From Amborella trichopoda (Eukaryota; Streptophyta; Magnoliopsida; Amborellales; Amborellaceae): 64,000 nt of DNA. Under the pieces are notes generated by a model. That model was not told where the DNA came from, searched no databases, and worked only from the letters and a program-made list of their open reading frames with translations. Shown in pieces: positions 20,941-32,820 of this stretch. The DNA lies in contig NW_006498549.1 of the NCBI RefSeq assembly GCF_000471905.2, forward strand, positions 759,338-823,337. Direction: 5' to 3'. A program made the translations under genes and the position numbers. Within the stretch, counting starts at the first letter, position 1. Every line of letters starts with the position of its first letter.

Positions 20941-23330
20941 ATTTTCTAGATCTTTTTAACTGTAGATTTGATTTGGGTGATTCTTTGAGCGTTGGAAAGT
21001 TCTCGGGGTATACTTCAATTTAAAATAGGCTTTGGGCAATTTTTTGACAATTACATTGGGTCTAGGTTACCTATAGTCTACTAAGGTTTGTATGGTCAAC
21101 CAGAATTTCGAGGGGTTGTCTACAGTTGCCCCTTTTTGAGCATTCACCTAGGGCACCGAGTAAATGGAAAAGAAGTAGACACATGTGATGTGATTGGAAG
21201 TAAAACATTTTTTGAGAAATCATTCTTTAGAATGATCGGTACCCTTTGGGTAGGTGGTACGCTGATAGATGCCTTTGATCCATAAGACATCGAGCTGGTA
21301 CTGCTATCTTTGAGTTAGTGTGGTTTGGAGGTCTACGGCAATCGGGATTCGAAGTGACAGTCAACAGGAACAATGTTATCTTTAAGTCAATGACACTCCT
21401 TACTGTATTCATTGTAATGCTACCTAGAAAACTGTCAGTGTAGTGATCTTCTAGTTTAGACCTTTTCTTTAGGGTCTGGTTTTCCAAATGAATGAGATTC
21501 TAATTAAGAAGAATTGATGAGACGATGCATTCTGGGCTAGTTGAACTTATTGTTCACCTTTGATTCTGATTCTTGGGGTCCATATGTTCATGCCTTCTCA
21601 TCTGGGAACCTACGAGTTGGTCTCTATTTTCTTAAGGGTTTGCAAGCATGGTTTGGTGGCGGCAAAAACATCATAAACAAGCTTCCATGAAAATTCTTTG
21701 TTATTTAAAATATTTTAGAAGGTTTTGAAGATGTATATAATTTTGAAACAGAAACAGAGTTTTGGGCTCAATTTTAACCAAATAAATTAAGGTGTTTGAA
21801 AACTTTACAAAAACATAAGGGAAGTTTTGAAGAGGGAGAGAATTTTGAAAAATAGTTTTGGTAAGCAGTTTAAGCTCATGCTACCATGGAGCACCCTAAA
21901 AAATTTTACATCATGCAGTGCTTGATGTTCTTGTACGTGCCCCGACTCTTTTGCATTGCACGGGTTTGATAGTGATTTGAAATTGGGTACCCAGTCAGTT
22001 TTTTGTCATGCGGTTAGACGTCTTCCTGTCTCGACTCTTTTACGATGAACGAGTTTTACGTTTTGATTGTGATTTTTGCGACTGCTTTACGTCGTACGGG
22101 TTGGGAAATCTTCTTGTCTCATCTCTTTTATGCCGCACGAGTTTGACGTTTAATTGAGATTTCCTGACTGTTTTTATGTCTCATGGGATAGACGTCTTCA
22201 ATTTGAATTTGTGAGCCATTTCAGCTCACATCACCTTGGAGTTCTTTGACTTGGATGATGATTAATAAAAAAGATGTATGAAGACCTTGATGTGTCGGTC
22301 ACAGTGGAGGGCTTTCTCTAACTTGGGCTTCTTTTGAAATTGACTTCACTCTCTTCTGAGTGTTGGATCTTTAGACTTTTATATTTCATTCATTTCTCTT
22401 TCAAGGTCTCGGGACAATTTTCCCTGACCGTTGTGTTTCTGAGTCTTTTCTCTTCAGGGCAAGGAATCATCGAGTACTTTTCATCTTTCGATCTTGGCTC
22501 TTTGTGATACAAATCAAGGGAGAGTTTCTCTTGAGTTTTTAGTAAGTCGATGTCTTGGATAATGTCCGATATCACCCTTCAGTGTTCAGAATCCCCATGG
22601 ACATCCAATTTTTTTCTTCCACTTACCTAGCCCTTTAAAGTTCAGATAGTTGAGGTTCTTCTGATGTACTTGGATTGATGTCTTTACACTACATTGCTTT
22701 CTGACACCATTTTGACTTAGAAAGAGAAGAATTTCTGGAGATTTTGGAGAAGAATCGAAAAAGATCAAGAAGGTTTTGTTTCTATCACCTCGGGGTCCCT
22801 TTCAGGTGTTTAGTGTGGTGGCACTTTTTCGCATGCTCGGTGTTCTTTTTGGATCTTTAGTCCAGCGGATTCCAGTTTTATCTTTTTCCTTTTCCTTGTT
22901 TTGTTTTAATAGTCTCCAGGGTCATTGTCAGGTGTTCAGCCTAGTGCCATTTTTTCCAATGTTCGGGATTCCTTTTTGTTTTTTTCATCATGGCGGAATT
23001 TATTATTTTTTCTTTTCTCTTTTTGAAGAATATGAAGAAAGTGGAGGAAATGAAGAAGAGTTAGTGGTGTTTTTTTTTTTTCCTTTTTGGTACTTCATCT
23101 TAGAAAACAGATAAGAACCCGATCATCCTTCCTTCTTTCAGGTGGTAGGGAGGTCCTAGCCTTGGTTATCCTTTGATTTTCCTTGCCCCAAATTGGTATC
23201 TGATACTTCCTCAACAACGATTGTAAAATTCTTATACAGTCTGTCCTATTTGTATCGCTTCACACATGCCATGATCTTCATATTCAGAGTCACTCTCAGC
23301 TTCCTAGTCTTTCAATCTCATGGTTGTTTG
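20941..23330 (-). other. 3' region of element A
   Basis: Lies after the integrase C-terminus of minus-strand element A. No domain-bearing frame is present. It holds an ~88-bp tandem repeat (21944-22205), T-rich stretches (23065-23085), and the segment shared in inverted form with 17871-18095. The 3' LTR of A was not recognised. Confidence 0.45.
21944..22205 (+). repeat. Three ~88-bp tandem units in the 3' region of A
   Basis: Units begin at about 21944, 22033 and 22121 with (G/A)(A/T)CTCTTTT, contain a GCACGRGTTTGA-like word, and end with GACGTCTTC or equivalent. The placement parallels the tandem arrays in the 3' regions of E1, B and D, but the unit is unrelated. Confidence 0.6.
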
Positions 23331-23995
23331 GCTATACTCATTGTTATTTTTTTGTTCTTTTTTTTCTTTTCTTTTTTACAGGAGTAGTATTTCTTGAGGT
23401 ACATAGTATTGATTGGATCATTCAATTCCCATCCTATAAGGTTCTTGAGTGTGTTGGCATTGTCGGCATGAGTTTGGGTTATGACATATGGTACTTCCCA
23501 ATTAGGCTTGAATTTTCCTAATGGGTGAGGATTCACTGTCAAATTGAAGATTTTCTTTATAACTAGATCCTCACCTTTGAATTCTCGAGGCATCACCTTC
23601 TTTCTATGTGCTCGCTCATTTATGTGATGATAGAATATCATTTTGTCAGCTGCTCGTAGTTGCCTCTTGTCCATGGTTTCGAGTAGCTAGTCGGGCTTCA
23701 GCCTGTTTCTTGTATTCTTATTCTTTGTGAGTAAGTACCCTAAGTTAGGGTATTTCCACTTCGCTTGGAAGTACTACCTCCATGTCATAGAACAGCGAGT
23801 AGGGAGTCATCCCTGAGGCTATTTTCTCAGTGGTTTTATAAGCCCAGAGTGCAGCTTGTAATTTCTCATATCAATCCTTGCCACATTCTATGGTTCGATT
23901 TATGATCGTCAGGAGGGTTTGTTGGTTGCTTCTGTTAAACCGTTGTCTTGGGGATAATAGGGTGGAGATAATTTATGCTCTATTTCGAATCTTTT
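23331..23995 (-). pseudogene. Integrase C-terminal region of element A
   Basis: A 118-codon minus frame (23318-23674) contains KKVMPREFKGEDLVIKKIF, GKFKPNWEVPYVITQ and INTMYLKKYY, the standard end of a Tat/Ogre integrase (chromatin- or DNA-binding C-terminus). Between it and the core (23675-23995) the frame is shifted, but NNGLTEATNK-like and YSLFYDMEVVLP-like pieces can be read in pieces, so the catalytic Glu region survives. Confidence 0.75.
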
Positions 23996-24420
23996 TCACA
24001 TCTTTGTAACTTTTTCATTTTTGAAGTTAGTCCCATTATCAGTGATGATCATTTCGGGGGCTCCAAATCTATGGATGATGTTGTTTGTAATGAATTTGAC
24101 CACATGTTGTCCTTCTATCTTTGTGAATGAGGTAGCCTCGACCCACTTTGTGAAATATTCAATAATAGTGTGGATAAACATGTGTTCACTAGAAGCTCTT
24201 GACGTTATCATTCCAATTTTGTCTAAGGCCCACATGGAAAATGGCCAGACTGAGGGTGTTGAATTGAGTGGCATGGAAGGAGCGTGTACGAGATCCCTAT
24301 AGACTTGACACTTACGACTTCTCTTCACATATTTCCAACAATCTTCAGCCATAAGTTTAGTAGTATCCTTGTCTTCTAACTTTCTAAGCTAAGAGTATTG
24401 CCTCTGCGTGTCCTCCTTTA
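23996..24420 (-). pseudogene. Integrase core of element A
   Basis: Minus frame of 118 codons: RKCQVYRDLVHAP, PWPFSMW-like region with the first Asp in WALDKIGMI, EYFTKWVEATSF, and the second Asp in IITDNGTNF. Only the CxxC side of the zinc finger is visible and it is degenerate (RKCQVY); the HxH half is not recognisable, suggesting truncation or decay near 24360-24420. Confidence 0.8.
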
Positions 24421-24828
24421 TCATGTAGTTCTTTGAGCACAGTATCTTCCGATTGTAGAGGATGTCGTCTTTGATCAGGAAGTTAATCAAAAATCTTCTT
24501 AGAGCATCCTTATCTCTCTTTGAGGCTCCTTCAAGATACATTCCATCTTTCAAGAAAACCAATATGTCATGATATCAGGGCTTTGGTTTAGCAATCTAGT
24601 TGGATTCGAGGGTAAACACTTCTTATTCCCTTTCTGGTTCTTGATTTTCTTCTTCAGACTCTATCTGGGGAGGAGAAGGGTCACTCTTGTGTCTTATGTA
24701 GAATGGTTGGACACCCATTCGGGGAGGAATATCCACCATTGATGTGAAAGTGGCAAGTATCGACGAAGCGGTTGTTTTTTCTGGTCACATGCTGGAAAGT
24801 AATTATTTGGTAACATCTTGACAACTTT
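24421..24828 (-). pseudogene. Linker between RNase H and integrase of A, decayed
   Basis: Expected position of the tether between the second RNase H domain and integrase. Many stops on the minus strand; acidic and serine-rich pieces can be read but no domain is safe. Confidence 0.4.
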
Positions 24829-25190
24829 TCATCTGAGTCCTATTTTGTCTCTAAATTTCCAATCCTCATTAGATTGATTTATGACAAGAAGAGAATCATC
24901 GATGATCCATAATTGATCAATTTGAAGTTCAAGAGAGCTCTCGAGACTAACTATTAAGGCTTCATATTCTGCAATGTTGTTGGTACAAGGAAAGTTGAGC
25001 CTTATGGCCATTGGAAACATTATTCTCTCTGAGGATCATAGGATGACTCTGATACCAATGCCATTTTCATTTCTAGCCCCATCAAAGTATAGCTCCCATG
25101 TGGGATCCTCCATAACAAAGAGGTCCTCATCAAGGAGATCTGTTCTGGTGGGCAAGCTATCATTTAAGGCATGCTTAGTTAAGTGATCAA
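24829..25190 (-). pseudogene. Second (archaeal-type) RNase H domain of A
   Basis: Contains FPCTNNIAEYEALIVSLESSLELQ and LWIIDDSLLVINQ on the minus strand, matching the A-E-Y-E helix and D-S motif of the extra RNase H in Tat elements. The N-terminal YFDG strand can be read in a broken frame near 25075. This domain is the mark of the lineage. Confidence 0.75.
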
Positions 25191-25197
25191 CAATTTC

Positions 25198-25690
25198 TTA
25201 CCCCTTGATTGATTTTTGAGTTACATATTCGATGTCAAATTCACTTACGAGCATCCTCCATTTGGCTAGTCGCCCATTGAGAATAAGTCTTTCTAGCAGG
25301 TACTTGAGTGGATCCATCTTAAATATAAGCTTGCTGGTATGAGACAACACATAATTCCTCAGCTTTTGAGTTTCACAAACCAAGGTTAGACACTGGTTTT
25401 CCTCATCTGAGTATCGCATTTCATAATCGACCATTGTCTTATAATGTAGTAGATGCTCCTCTCTTTTCGTTGGTCATCATACTACACTAACATCTCTCCC
25501 ATTGTCTTATCTGTCACAGCAAGGTAAGGAACAAAGGTTCGTTGGGATCAAGTGGACTCGAGATTGGTGGGTTAGAAAGGTACTCCTTTATACGGTCAAA
25601 ACCCCATTGAAATGCTTCATCCCAGATAAACGGGGTGTCCTTCTTTAGCAAATGATTGAATTGAGCACATTTCTCAGATAATTGAGATAT
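25198..25690 (-). pseudogene. RNase H domain of element A
   Basis: Minus frame of 78 codons with YEMRYSDEENQCLTLVCETQKL, YVLSHTSKLIFKMDPLKYL and AEFDIEY-like VSEFDIEYVTQKSIKG. Upstream codons to about 25690 carry the earlier part in broken frames. Directly downstream of RT, as expected. Confidence 0.75.
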
Positions 25691-26440
25691 ATTCTGCCTT
25701 ACAACCCATGAATTTTTCGAATATTCTCTGGAGGTGACATTTCTGAGATAGCCATAATTTTCATTGGGTCCACTTTTATGCCTTGTTGGCTAACAATGAA
25801 GCCAAGCAACTTGTCGGACTTGTCTCTGAAGGCACAGTTTTGAGGGTTCAGCTTTAGTCAATGCTCTTGAAGTCGATCAAATACTATTCTCAAATTGAAA
25901 AGGTGGGGATCCCTAGTTTTTTATTTGACTAGGATATCATCCACATAGTCTTGTATAACTTCTTGCATCAAGTCATGAAATATAGCAGTCATGGCCCACT
26001 GGTAAGTTTCCCCAGCATTTTTTAGACTAAAAGGCATGACTTTATAGGAGTATATCCCCCATTGCATGATGAAGGAAGTCTTCTTTTGGTCTTGTTTTAT
26101 TCTAAGGATTTGATTGTAGCCAGAGAAACTCTCCATGAAGGATAATATCTTGTGTCTGACTGTGTTGTCAACTACGACATCTATATTTGGAAGAGGGAAG
26201 CCATCCTTAGAACTTACTTTGTTCAGGTCCTTGTAGTTGACACAAACTTTGATTCTCCCATCTTTCTTAGGTACTACCACAATATTAGGTAACCACTATG
26301 GATAGTCCACATGTAAGATGAACTTTGCTTTTAAGATCTTGTCAATCTCTTCCTTTATCTTTAGCTGCAAGTGAGGTTTTAGTCGGCATAGTTTCTGTAT
26401 GACGGCTCATGCCCCTTCATGGAATACAAGATGGTGTTGT
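25691..26440 (-). pseudogene. Reverse transcriptase of element A
   Basis: A 119-codon minus frame (25921-26280) has VVPKKDGRIKVCVNYKDLNK, FPLPNIDVVVD, SGYNQI and the catalytic YVDD near its end. N-terminal LKPHLQLKIKEEIDKILKA-like sequence lies to about 26400, and the thumb (KVDPMKIMAISEMSPP) follows to about 25700. This is the only RT palm with its active-site motif in the window. Stops flank the core, so the copy is dead. Confidence 0.85.
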
Positions 26441-26685
26441 AACAATTCAGGATTTAAGCCAGGAATATCTTCATAAGTCCAGGCAAAGTTGTTGATTTAT
26501 TCTTTTAAGAGGGAGACCATCTTGCCTTGTTATTCAGGTGATAGAGAGCTTCTGATTCTTTTGATCTTTGGATCTTTCTCAGTTCCTAAGTTGATGTCTA
26601 AGATCTCCACGATAATAGCAGTAGAGCTACTGTCGAATCTTTTCCTAAAATCCTCAAATTGAAACATGAGTTCCTTAGTGGGAGG
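26441..26685 (-). pseudogene. Protease-RT linker of A, interrupted by B
   Basis: Reads FEDFRKRFDSSS, IKRIRSSLSPE and a FAWTYEDIPGLNPE-type stretch common before Ty3/Gypsy RT. It is cut at 26685 by the B LTR. When B and one copy of GGAGG are removed, the reading frame runs on without a shift into 45580 and beyond. Confidence 0.75.
26681..26685. repeat. Target-site duplication of B, left copy (GGAGG)
   Basis: GGAGG immediately before TGTTTGAAC; the same five bases follow the other LTR at 45575-45579. Confidence 0.85.
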
Positions 26686-29489
26686 TGTTTGAACGCATTT
26701 TTCAACACCTTGGTCCCTGATGCGGAACAAAGAGGAAGCAGGTCAATAAATCCAACAAAACAGTGGAAATTTTGACAGTCTCATAATTGCCCCAAAAATG
26801 GTCAAGATCTTCATCAGCACTCCAAAAGGCCACGTACCAAGTTTCATCACAATCAGACATATCCAAGGCAGTGCCCACAAAGAAACAATTTCAGAAAAAT
26901 TGGCCACTAGCACCTTGAAATGGACCCTGTAACTAGAGCTATATTTTCGGTACGTTAAATTGTTGTGGGACCACCATCAATGGATCCAGCACGGTAAAAA
27001 AAACCCCCATAGGTCAAGTTTTGACTTACTCGGGTACTCTAAGACAAAGCTATGGATAAATTACTGAAAAGCGGTACACCACACACTATACCCGTGCAGC
27101 CACCCTACACCAAAACACCATTACAAGTGGTCGTTTTCACAATCATGGGCAGTGACTTCGGGGGCCTATATCTCACTCGATCTGAGTCAGATTGTGCTCA
27201 AATTTGGTGAGCGTGTTCATCTCATCAAGACGAGCATTTTGATATGTGGTATGCCCCATTACGATGCACGAGCAGGGAGAAAAAGTAGAAGGAAGTTGCT
27301 GACATGAAGAAAATTGCAGAAAATTCAGCAACAGCATGCCTCACTCAAGCGGTCAAATCATGGCGCTCGTGTACCCGATCGACACGAAACCAATTGCATT
27401 ATGTGCGTAAGGTCTGAGGCTATCTCTGGTCCAAACCTCATATACGAAGAACGATTGGATTTCACATACGGAGGCATCGAATCTGCTATAAATTTTGGGC
27501 TTCAGATTTCTAGACTCCGGCCAAAAACTCATGACAACAAAATATTCATCCGGACACGAAATCGAGCCGCTCTTGTGGCAACGTGATCGTGACAGCATGT
27601 TTAGTATGGTTCAGTGAAGAAACAGAGGAAAAACATCAACGAACGAGCACACTATTGATCCAAAGTTTTTAAGATTCATCCAAAATTCAAGTCTCATGAA
27701 CATGGCTTAAAAACATGATTGATGCTCGAAATTGGTATCAAATAGATCGCATGCCGAGCCCTGTACGAAAAAAATTATCTTTCAATCAAATAGGCATCAG
27801 AGCGATCCCGGATCAGTCATGGAAGATCACGTAAGTTCTCAGGCAACAGTAGGGACTATTCTGAAATTCCACAAATTGTTAGGCAGGGGCAAAACAGTCA
27901 TTTTGCACCCATTTTAAGAATTTCTTTTAATTCAATTACATTGTAGTTATCTTCAATTCTAGATAGTTTTTGGGCGTCCACTCGTGTTTAGGCCCAATTC
28001 TATGTAAACATGCTAAACCAAATTGTAAAGGCCTTCGGTCCATTTCTTGAATCAATCAATAAAGTTTCGATTTTTGCTTGAGTTTGTGGGTGCATCTTGG
28101 ATAGAGAAGAAAAGAGCCGGTACCCCTCAGTAAGGTAATTTTTTCTCCTCCCTTCTTTCTCTCTCCTCCCCTCCTTCTCTCTCCTCCCCTCTTTTATCAT
28201 CTCTATCTCTTTATCTCTCTTCTCATCTCTTTCTCTCTCTTCTCATCTCTACCTCTCTCTTCTTATCATCTCTACCTCTCTCTTCTTCTCATCTCTCTCT
28301 TTCTCTCTCTTCCTTTCATCTTTATCTCTCTCTTTCTCTCGTCTGTATCTCTCTTTCTCTATCTTCCACTCATCTCCATCTCTCCCTTCTCAGCTCTCTC
28401 TCTCTCTCTCTCATATCTTCCTAATGCAGCCAACGATGCTCAGCACCTCCTGTATCTTTCTCTCTCCTCTCTTCCTAATGCAGTCGGTGATGCTCAGTGC
28501 CGCTTGTATCTTTCTCTTTCCTCTCTTCCTAACACAGCCGGTAATGCTCAGCACTGTCAGTATCCTTCTCTCTCCTCTTTTCCTAAGCACAGTCGACGAT
28601 GCCCAGTGCTGCCTATGTCCTCTCTTTCCTCTTCTTCTAACACAGCTGGCGATGCCTAGCACCGCCTGTGTCCTCTCTCTACTCTTCTTCTAAAATAGCC
28701 GATGATGCTTAGCGTCATCTGTGACCTCTCTCCCTTCCTTCTCTTTCTCCTATTCTTTCTATTCTCTTCTTCTCTTATCTTATTTCTTATTCTCCCTCTA
28801 TGATCTCTATCTTTTCTTATATTCTTTCATTTGATTAAGAGGCGAGATTAGCCTTCCATGGTAGTCTTGCCATCTAGCCATAATATTGTTGTGCCCGAAT
28901 TACTGTGCCCACTTTACTGCCACGATAGACTAACGATTATGTCTAGCTAGTCAATATCTGTATTGACGTCTAATAGTAATTCTGTCGAGCCGATCTGAGT
29001 TATCGAGCCCTTTTTACTGCCACATCAGGCCAATTACTTACCAGCTTAGTCATTGTGATGATCTCCCCGCCTAGTCAAATTCTTCTCTCCCTCATCATTC
29101 ATCTCTCATTATTCTCTTTTTCTTCTTGAATGTGCATGCTTATGTACGTTCACTTGAAGCCAAGGTGAGCTCTGTTGACCCACCTATCTTATAACATTTT
29201 CCATATGTGTGTGATTGAATAAAATGGGAGAATACAGGCCAAGGGAGGCGATGTAAAACCAATTTTACAACTGGGGGGCTTTCTTCGTGATCTAAGAGAG
29301 CACCCACGTGAGCCACCCGAGTAAGTCCTGAGCCCACCTTAAATTCCTCTCTCATCGGTTGGTAATATATGCCCTTGTTCTTGAACATGGTTCCTGAGAG
29401 CAATCTCAAAGTCGAGGGTCTTCATGAAACCCGAGAAGCGTGTCGCCCGATCATCCTGAACCGAAGGGCGAGATCAAGGCACCTAACCA
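26686..29489 (+). repeat. 5' LTR of B (2804 bp)
   Basis: Starts TGTTTGAACGC and ends ACCTAACCA. A TATA-like TATGTAAA lies at 28001-28008 (+1315). Pyrimidine tract about 28140-28420, six stem-loop units 28422-28725, GATCTAAGAG block near 29295, GTAAGT at 29321-29326. No genes inside. Confidence 0.85.
28422..28725 (+). repeat. Stem-loop minisatellite, six units, B 5' LTR
   Basis: Units start at about 28422, 28474, 28528, 28583, 28637 and 28690, e.g. ACACAGCTGGCGATGCCTAG followed by CACCGCCTGTGT, whose ends ACACAG/CTGTGT are complementary. The 3' LTR has twelve units. Confidence 0.8.
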
Positions 29490-29492
29490 GCT

Positions 29493-29511
29493 TAGCGACT
29501 CCACTGGTGAC
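29493..29511 (+). other. Primer-binding site of B (tRNA-Arg type)
   Basis: TAGCGACTCCACTGGTGAC, two changes from the family consensus TGGCGACTCCACTGGGGAC. Three bases after the LTR end. Confidence 0.8.
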
Positions 29512-29672
29512 TTACTACCCCTTAGTCGTATCGTACATGTGGGGCTAAGTTTCTTCTATTATTTTCTGTGTCTGCACTTATGGCTGCAGGGTTCTGAAAC
29601 CCATTTATCCAGATAGGGGATTTTCTTATCCCCGTATTCGCAAGTGTTCCCAACGAACAAGTTCCTTCAACT

Positions 29673-30480
29673 TTGTTCTCAACCCTTCTTTTGAGTAAAG
29701 ACCCTAAGTCTAGCTCTCAAGTCTTAACCTGGATTGACATGAGGAGGGACCTAAAAATCCTTAACTCCCCATCTCCTCTCTCTGGTGGAACCTCCACCAA
29801 GGCACCTTGCATCGGCATCACATTTGTTGCTGCACACATCAGCAACCCTACCACCAACAAGCCACTTAACAGTCATATTGTTGAGGTACATTGGAAGGCT
29901 GCCTAGTCCCTCTCTGCAAAATGTAAAGAAGTTGGCATTGCTCCTGTGGGTCCTCGCAAGGCTACACCCCACATTCCTGCACCACCACGAGTCTCTATCC
30001 CTAGTGGCTCAACAAATCGAGGCTGAGACCTTGTGACCTCCACCCCTCGCACACACCATAAGGCTCGTGGGTCACCCACTCGAGCCACATCTCGGGGCAA
30101 CCCTTATGTTACCTCGAGTCAGTGCTCATGACCGGATCTTTTAAGATCTGGTCCTATACACGCTGCTCATATGCATCTCAGTGCTCGAGGCAACGCCATT
30201 CCTGCGCCAACTCGAGTACATATGAAGGCGACCTTCTCGTCCTCATACTCAGCGCACACAAGCGCACCCTGTAAGGGGAAGGCCTCCACTTGTTCTCTTG
30301 CATACACTTGCTCGAGCTTGGGCTGACCCTCAAGTCATTCGTGATCCTTCTTCAAAGGGTGCACACACGTCGCCATTTTAGACACCCCAGCCCTCAACTT
30401 TGCCCTCAACTTTGGCGTTCACATGGGTCAACCCTGCTCTTGTCTGCTCCTCCTTCTTCGAGCAAGCACCTTCGGCCATG
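29673..30480 (+). pseudogene. ORF1 upstream of gag in B, broken
   Basis: The frame gives TLLLSKDPKSSSQVLTW, RRDLKILNSP and STKAPCIG, then after a stop RKATPHIPAPP and STPRTHHKARGSPTRATSRGN. C (50192-50979) and D (56700-57375) show the same blocks in the same order. Rich in Pro, Ser, Thr and Arg; no known domain. Its place between PBS and gag fits the extra ORF1 described for Ogre elements, whose role is unknown. Stops after VEVHWKAA and further on make this copy non-functional. Confidence 0.55.
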
Positions 30481-31109
30481 ATAGTTGAAGACCTTCCCCA
30501 AGAGCACCATCCTGAACCACTCCCGTCATTTTAGTCGTGGCTCTGGAGCCCACAAGAGAGCTTGGGGCGAAGACCAGATGGAAGATTGAGTCATTCATCC
30601 TCCTTGGCCCTCATCCTTTGCCGCACCTAATGGAGACAATTCTCTCTTGTACAAGAAGAGCTGACCAGCTACAAACACGATCACAGTTTTGACGCGAGGT
30701 CCATCAAAACCTTCAAGCTAAACGTGATAAGGGTCTGTGAATTCTCACCAAGAAAGTGACCAAGGCGGTCGAGGCAACCTGCTCTGATGACCCTCTTCGC
30801 CTTAACCCCTTCTACCATCTTCAAATGACGAAGCTTGAAGTAAAGCTCCATGAGCCCTGCACTGTGGGTAGCGTCGTAGAAGACGACCCAGCCCCTCAGC
30901 AGCCACGGTCCCAAGACCATTGAGAACCAGTCCTCAAGCGATCAACATGCAAAAGTCGAGTTCAGTCAGAGCATGTTGGCCCCCTGCTGATCGATCTGCC
31001 ACGTGCAACCTGTCAAGTTCGTAAACCCTCAACTGCAACTAAGGCTGACCTCCCTGGAAAAATAGTCAACATGCTGATTATACACGAACCTGACTTGTAG
31101 GAAGACCGC
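30481..31109 (+). other. ORF1-gag interval of B
   Basis: Decayed coding sequence continuing the ORF1 frame in pieces (compare C 51000-51560). A stop (about 31098-31100) precedes the gag Met. The minus ORF 30681-30920 has no counterpart and is rejected. Confidence 0.4.
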
Positions 31110-32820
31110 ATGAGCAAGTTTGAAGATATGGTGCTCGCAATGATGGAGAAGATTGATCGTATAGATGTCGCACGACAATCAGCTAACCATGAGGTCAATT
31201 CCTACCACTCAGATGGTGCATCTTCAAGGCAGCCCCTTCCCTCTGCCTCACAGGACAATTATGTTCGTCACCCTGTCTTGCAAGCAGACAGTGATGCAAT
31301 GATAACCCATAGCTTAAAGAACAGACAAATTCTGGGGATGCAGGGTGCAACGCCTTATCAAAGGTTGTACCCTTCATACATTGACCAGGTCTTAATTCCC
31401 TCTGATTACAAGAAAGGGAAGTTTCCCTATTCAACAGAACCACAACCCCCAACCAGTATATTGCCCACTTTCAGGCAGCATGTCGACAAACAATGACTGA
31501 AGGGAGACTACTTTTCCATCAGTTTGTTAAAACCCTTGATTGCCCAGCTTTTCAATGGTATGCTCGATTTCCCCCAAACTCAATGCATACTTGGGAGGAA
31601 ATGGAGAAGTTGTTTTACCAGTTTTTCTATGAGGTTGAGAGAGAGGTTCAAACTATCGAGTTTCTCACCCTGACTCAAGACCCCGATGAGCCCGTGGACC
31701 AGTTCATATCAAGATCAAGAAATTTAGCTGCTCGTCATCCCAATCTCATGTCTGAGAAGGAGGCAGTCCAAACTTGCATGCGGAACATACGACCTGAAAT
31801 TTCTCTACACATCGAGGCCTCTAATCTGACTTCTATGTCAGAGCTGATTTCTAAATTGGTCCGCATAGAAAGTCCATCATACCACCACGACGGGTCACGA
31901 CAATAGCCTGTAAGCTCTCGGAACAATCGGGGCAATGGTAGCTCTCAAACTAACACCCAGGGAAGCCAACAAAAAGAGGTGATCAGTGCAGCCGTCACAG
32001 TCACTGATCCGAAGAAGGCTCCCTCCCAAACTTTGGACCTCTCCAAAGGGGTGAGCACAGTAAAGACAACTCCTCAGACAGGCAAGCTACAACATTCATA
32101 CAATCAAGTACCCTCACCGGTGAATCTGAATTATGATGAGTCTATCACCAGGAATAGGAACAAGGTCTACCCCTTTGAGAAGAAATGGGTCCTTACACTG
32201 TTTCTGTTATTATTGGAACAGAATATGATCGAGCTTCCAAAGCCAAGTTTCCTAAACAAGCTAGGCTCGATACTCAGGAAAATTATTGTGCCTATCATCG
32301 AAGGATCAATCACCCCACAGATAAAGCTTGAGGACTTAAAATATGCATTCGAGGCAGCTAAAGACTCCCATGCAGTAACCGTCCAAGAGGAAGATGAAGC
32401 CCCTGGTATCCTTCATGCCTTCTTTGTTATAATGCTTCAAGAAGGTCTAATCACACTGAAACCGGCAAGGCAACCCCGACATCTTGCTCAGGGGACTGAG
32501 GACCGTTGGTGCCGTATCACCAGATATGGGGCCACTACTTGTGGGAATGCACCAGTTTCCATGATATATTTGCAAAGAAAAAGCGGGAATGTCAAGCGTT
32601 TTACAACATCTCAGTAAATGATCCTCAAGCTACTGCTCCACTAGTGCAAGAAGATCTCCCAACACAAGATCTTCCTAATAATGATTCAGACTATGCTGAA
32701 CCCTCGAATTCCCAGCCATGGATAGTCCACCATGGGCGAAGTAGACTCAAGTCCTTAAGACGAGAAGCAGTCTACCAAGCTAGGGCTATTCACAAGCCCA
32801 GTGAGACAAATTAAACACCA
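31110..32820 (+). pseudogene. gag of element B (broken)
   Basis: Starts MSKFEDMVLAMMEKIDRID, a helical N-terminus, then YPSYIDQVLIPSDYKKGKF. A +1/-1 shift near 31490 leads to the conserved Gag core: FVKTLDCPAFQWYARFPP, TWEEMEKLFYQFFY, EPVDQFISRSRNLA. A stop after DGSRQ (31904) is followed by ISAAVTVTDPKKA, YPFEKKWVLTLFLLLLEQNMI and the C-terminal part with a zinc knuckle, WCRYHQIWGHYLWEC, readable across a shift near 32510. The first knuckle is missing here (about 32270). Gag forms the particle and binds the RNA. Confidence 0.8.

Noticed and set aside
22776..23114. 112-codon plus frame rich in Phe and Leu
   Set aside because: T-rich low-complexity sequence in the 3' region of A; its inverted relative at 17871-18095 does not keep the frame.
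28130..28720. Possible CRISPR-like array of spaced repeats
   Set aside because: Units are degenerate, contiguous and present in every LTR; a eukaryotic minisatellite, with no cas-like genes.
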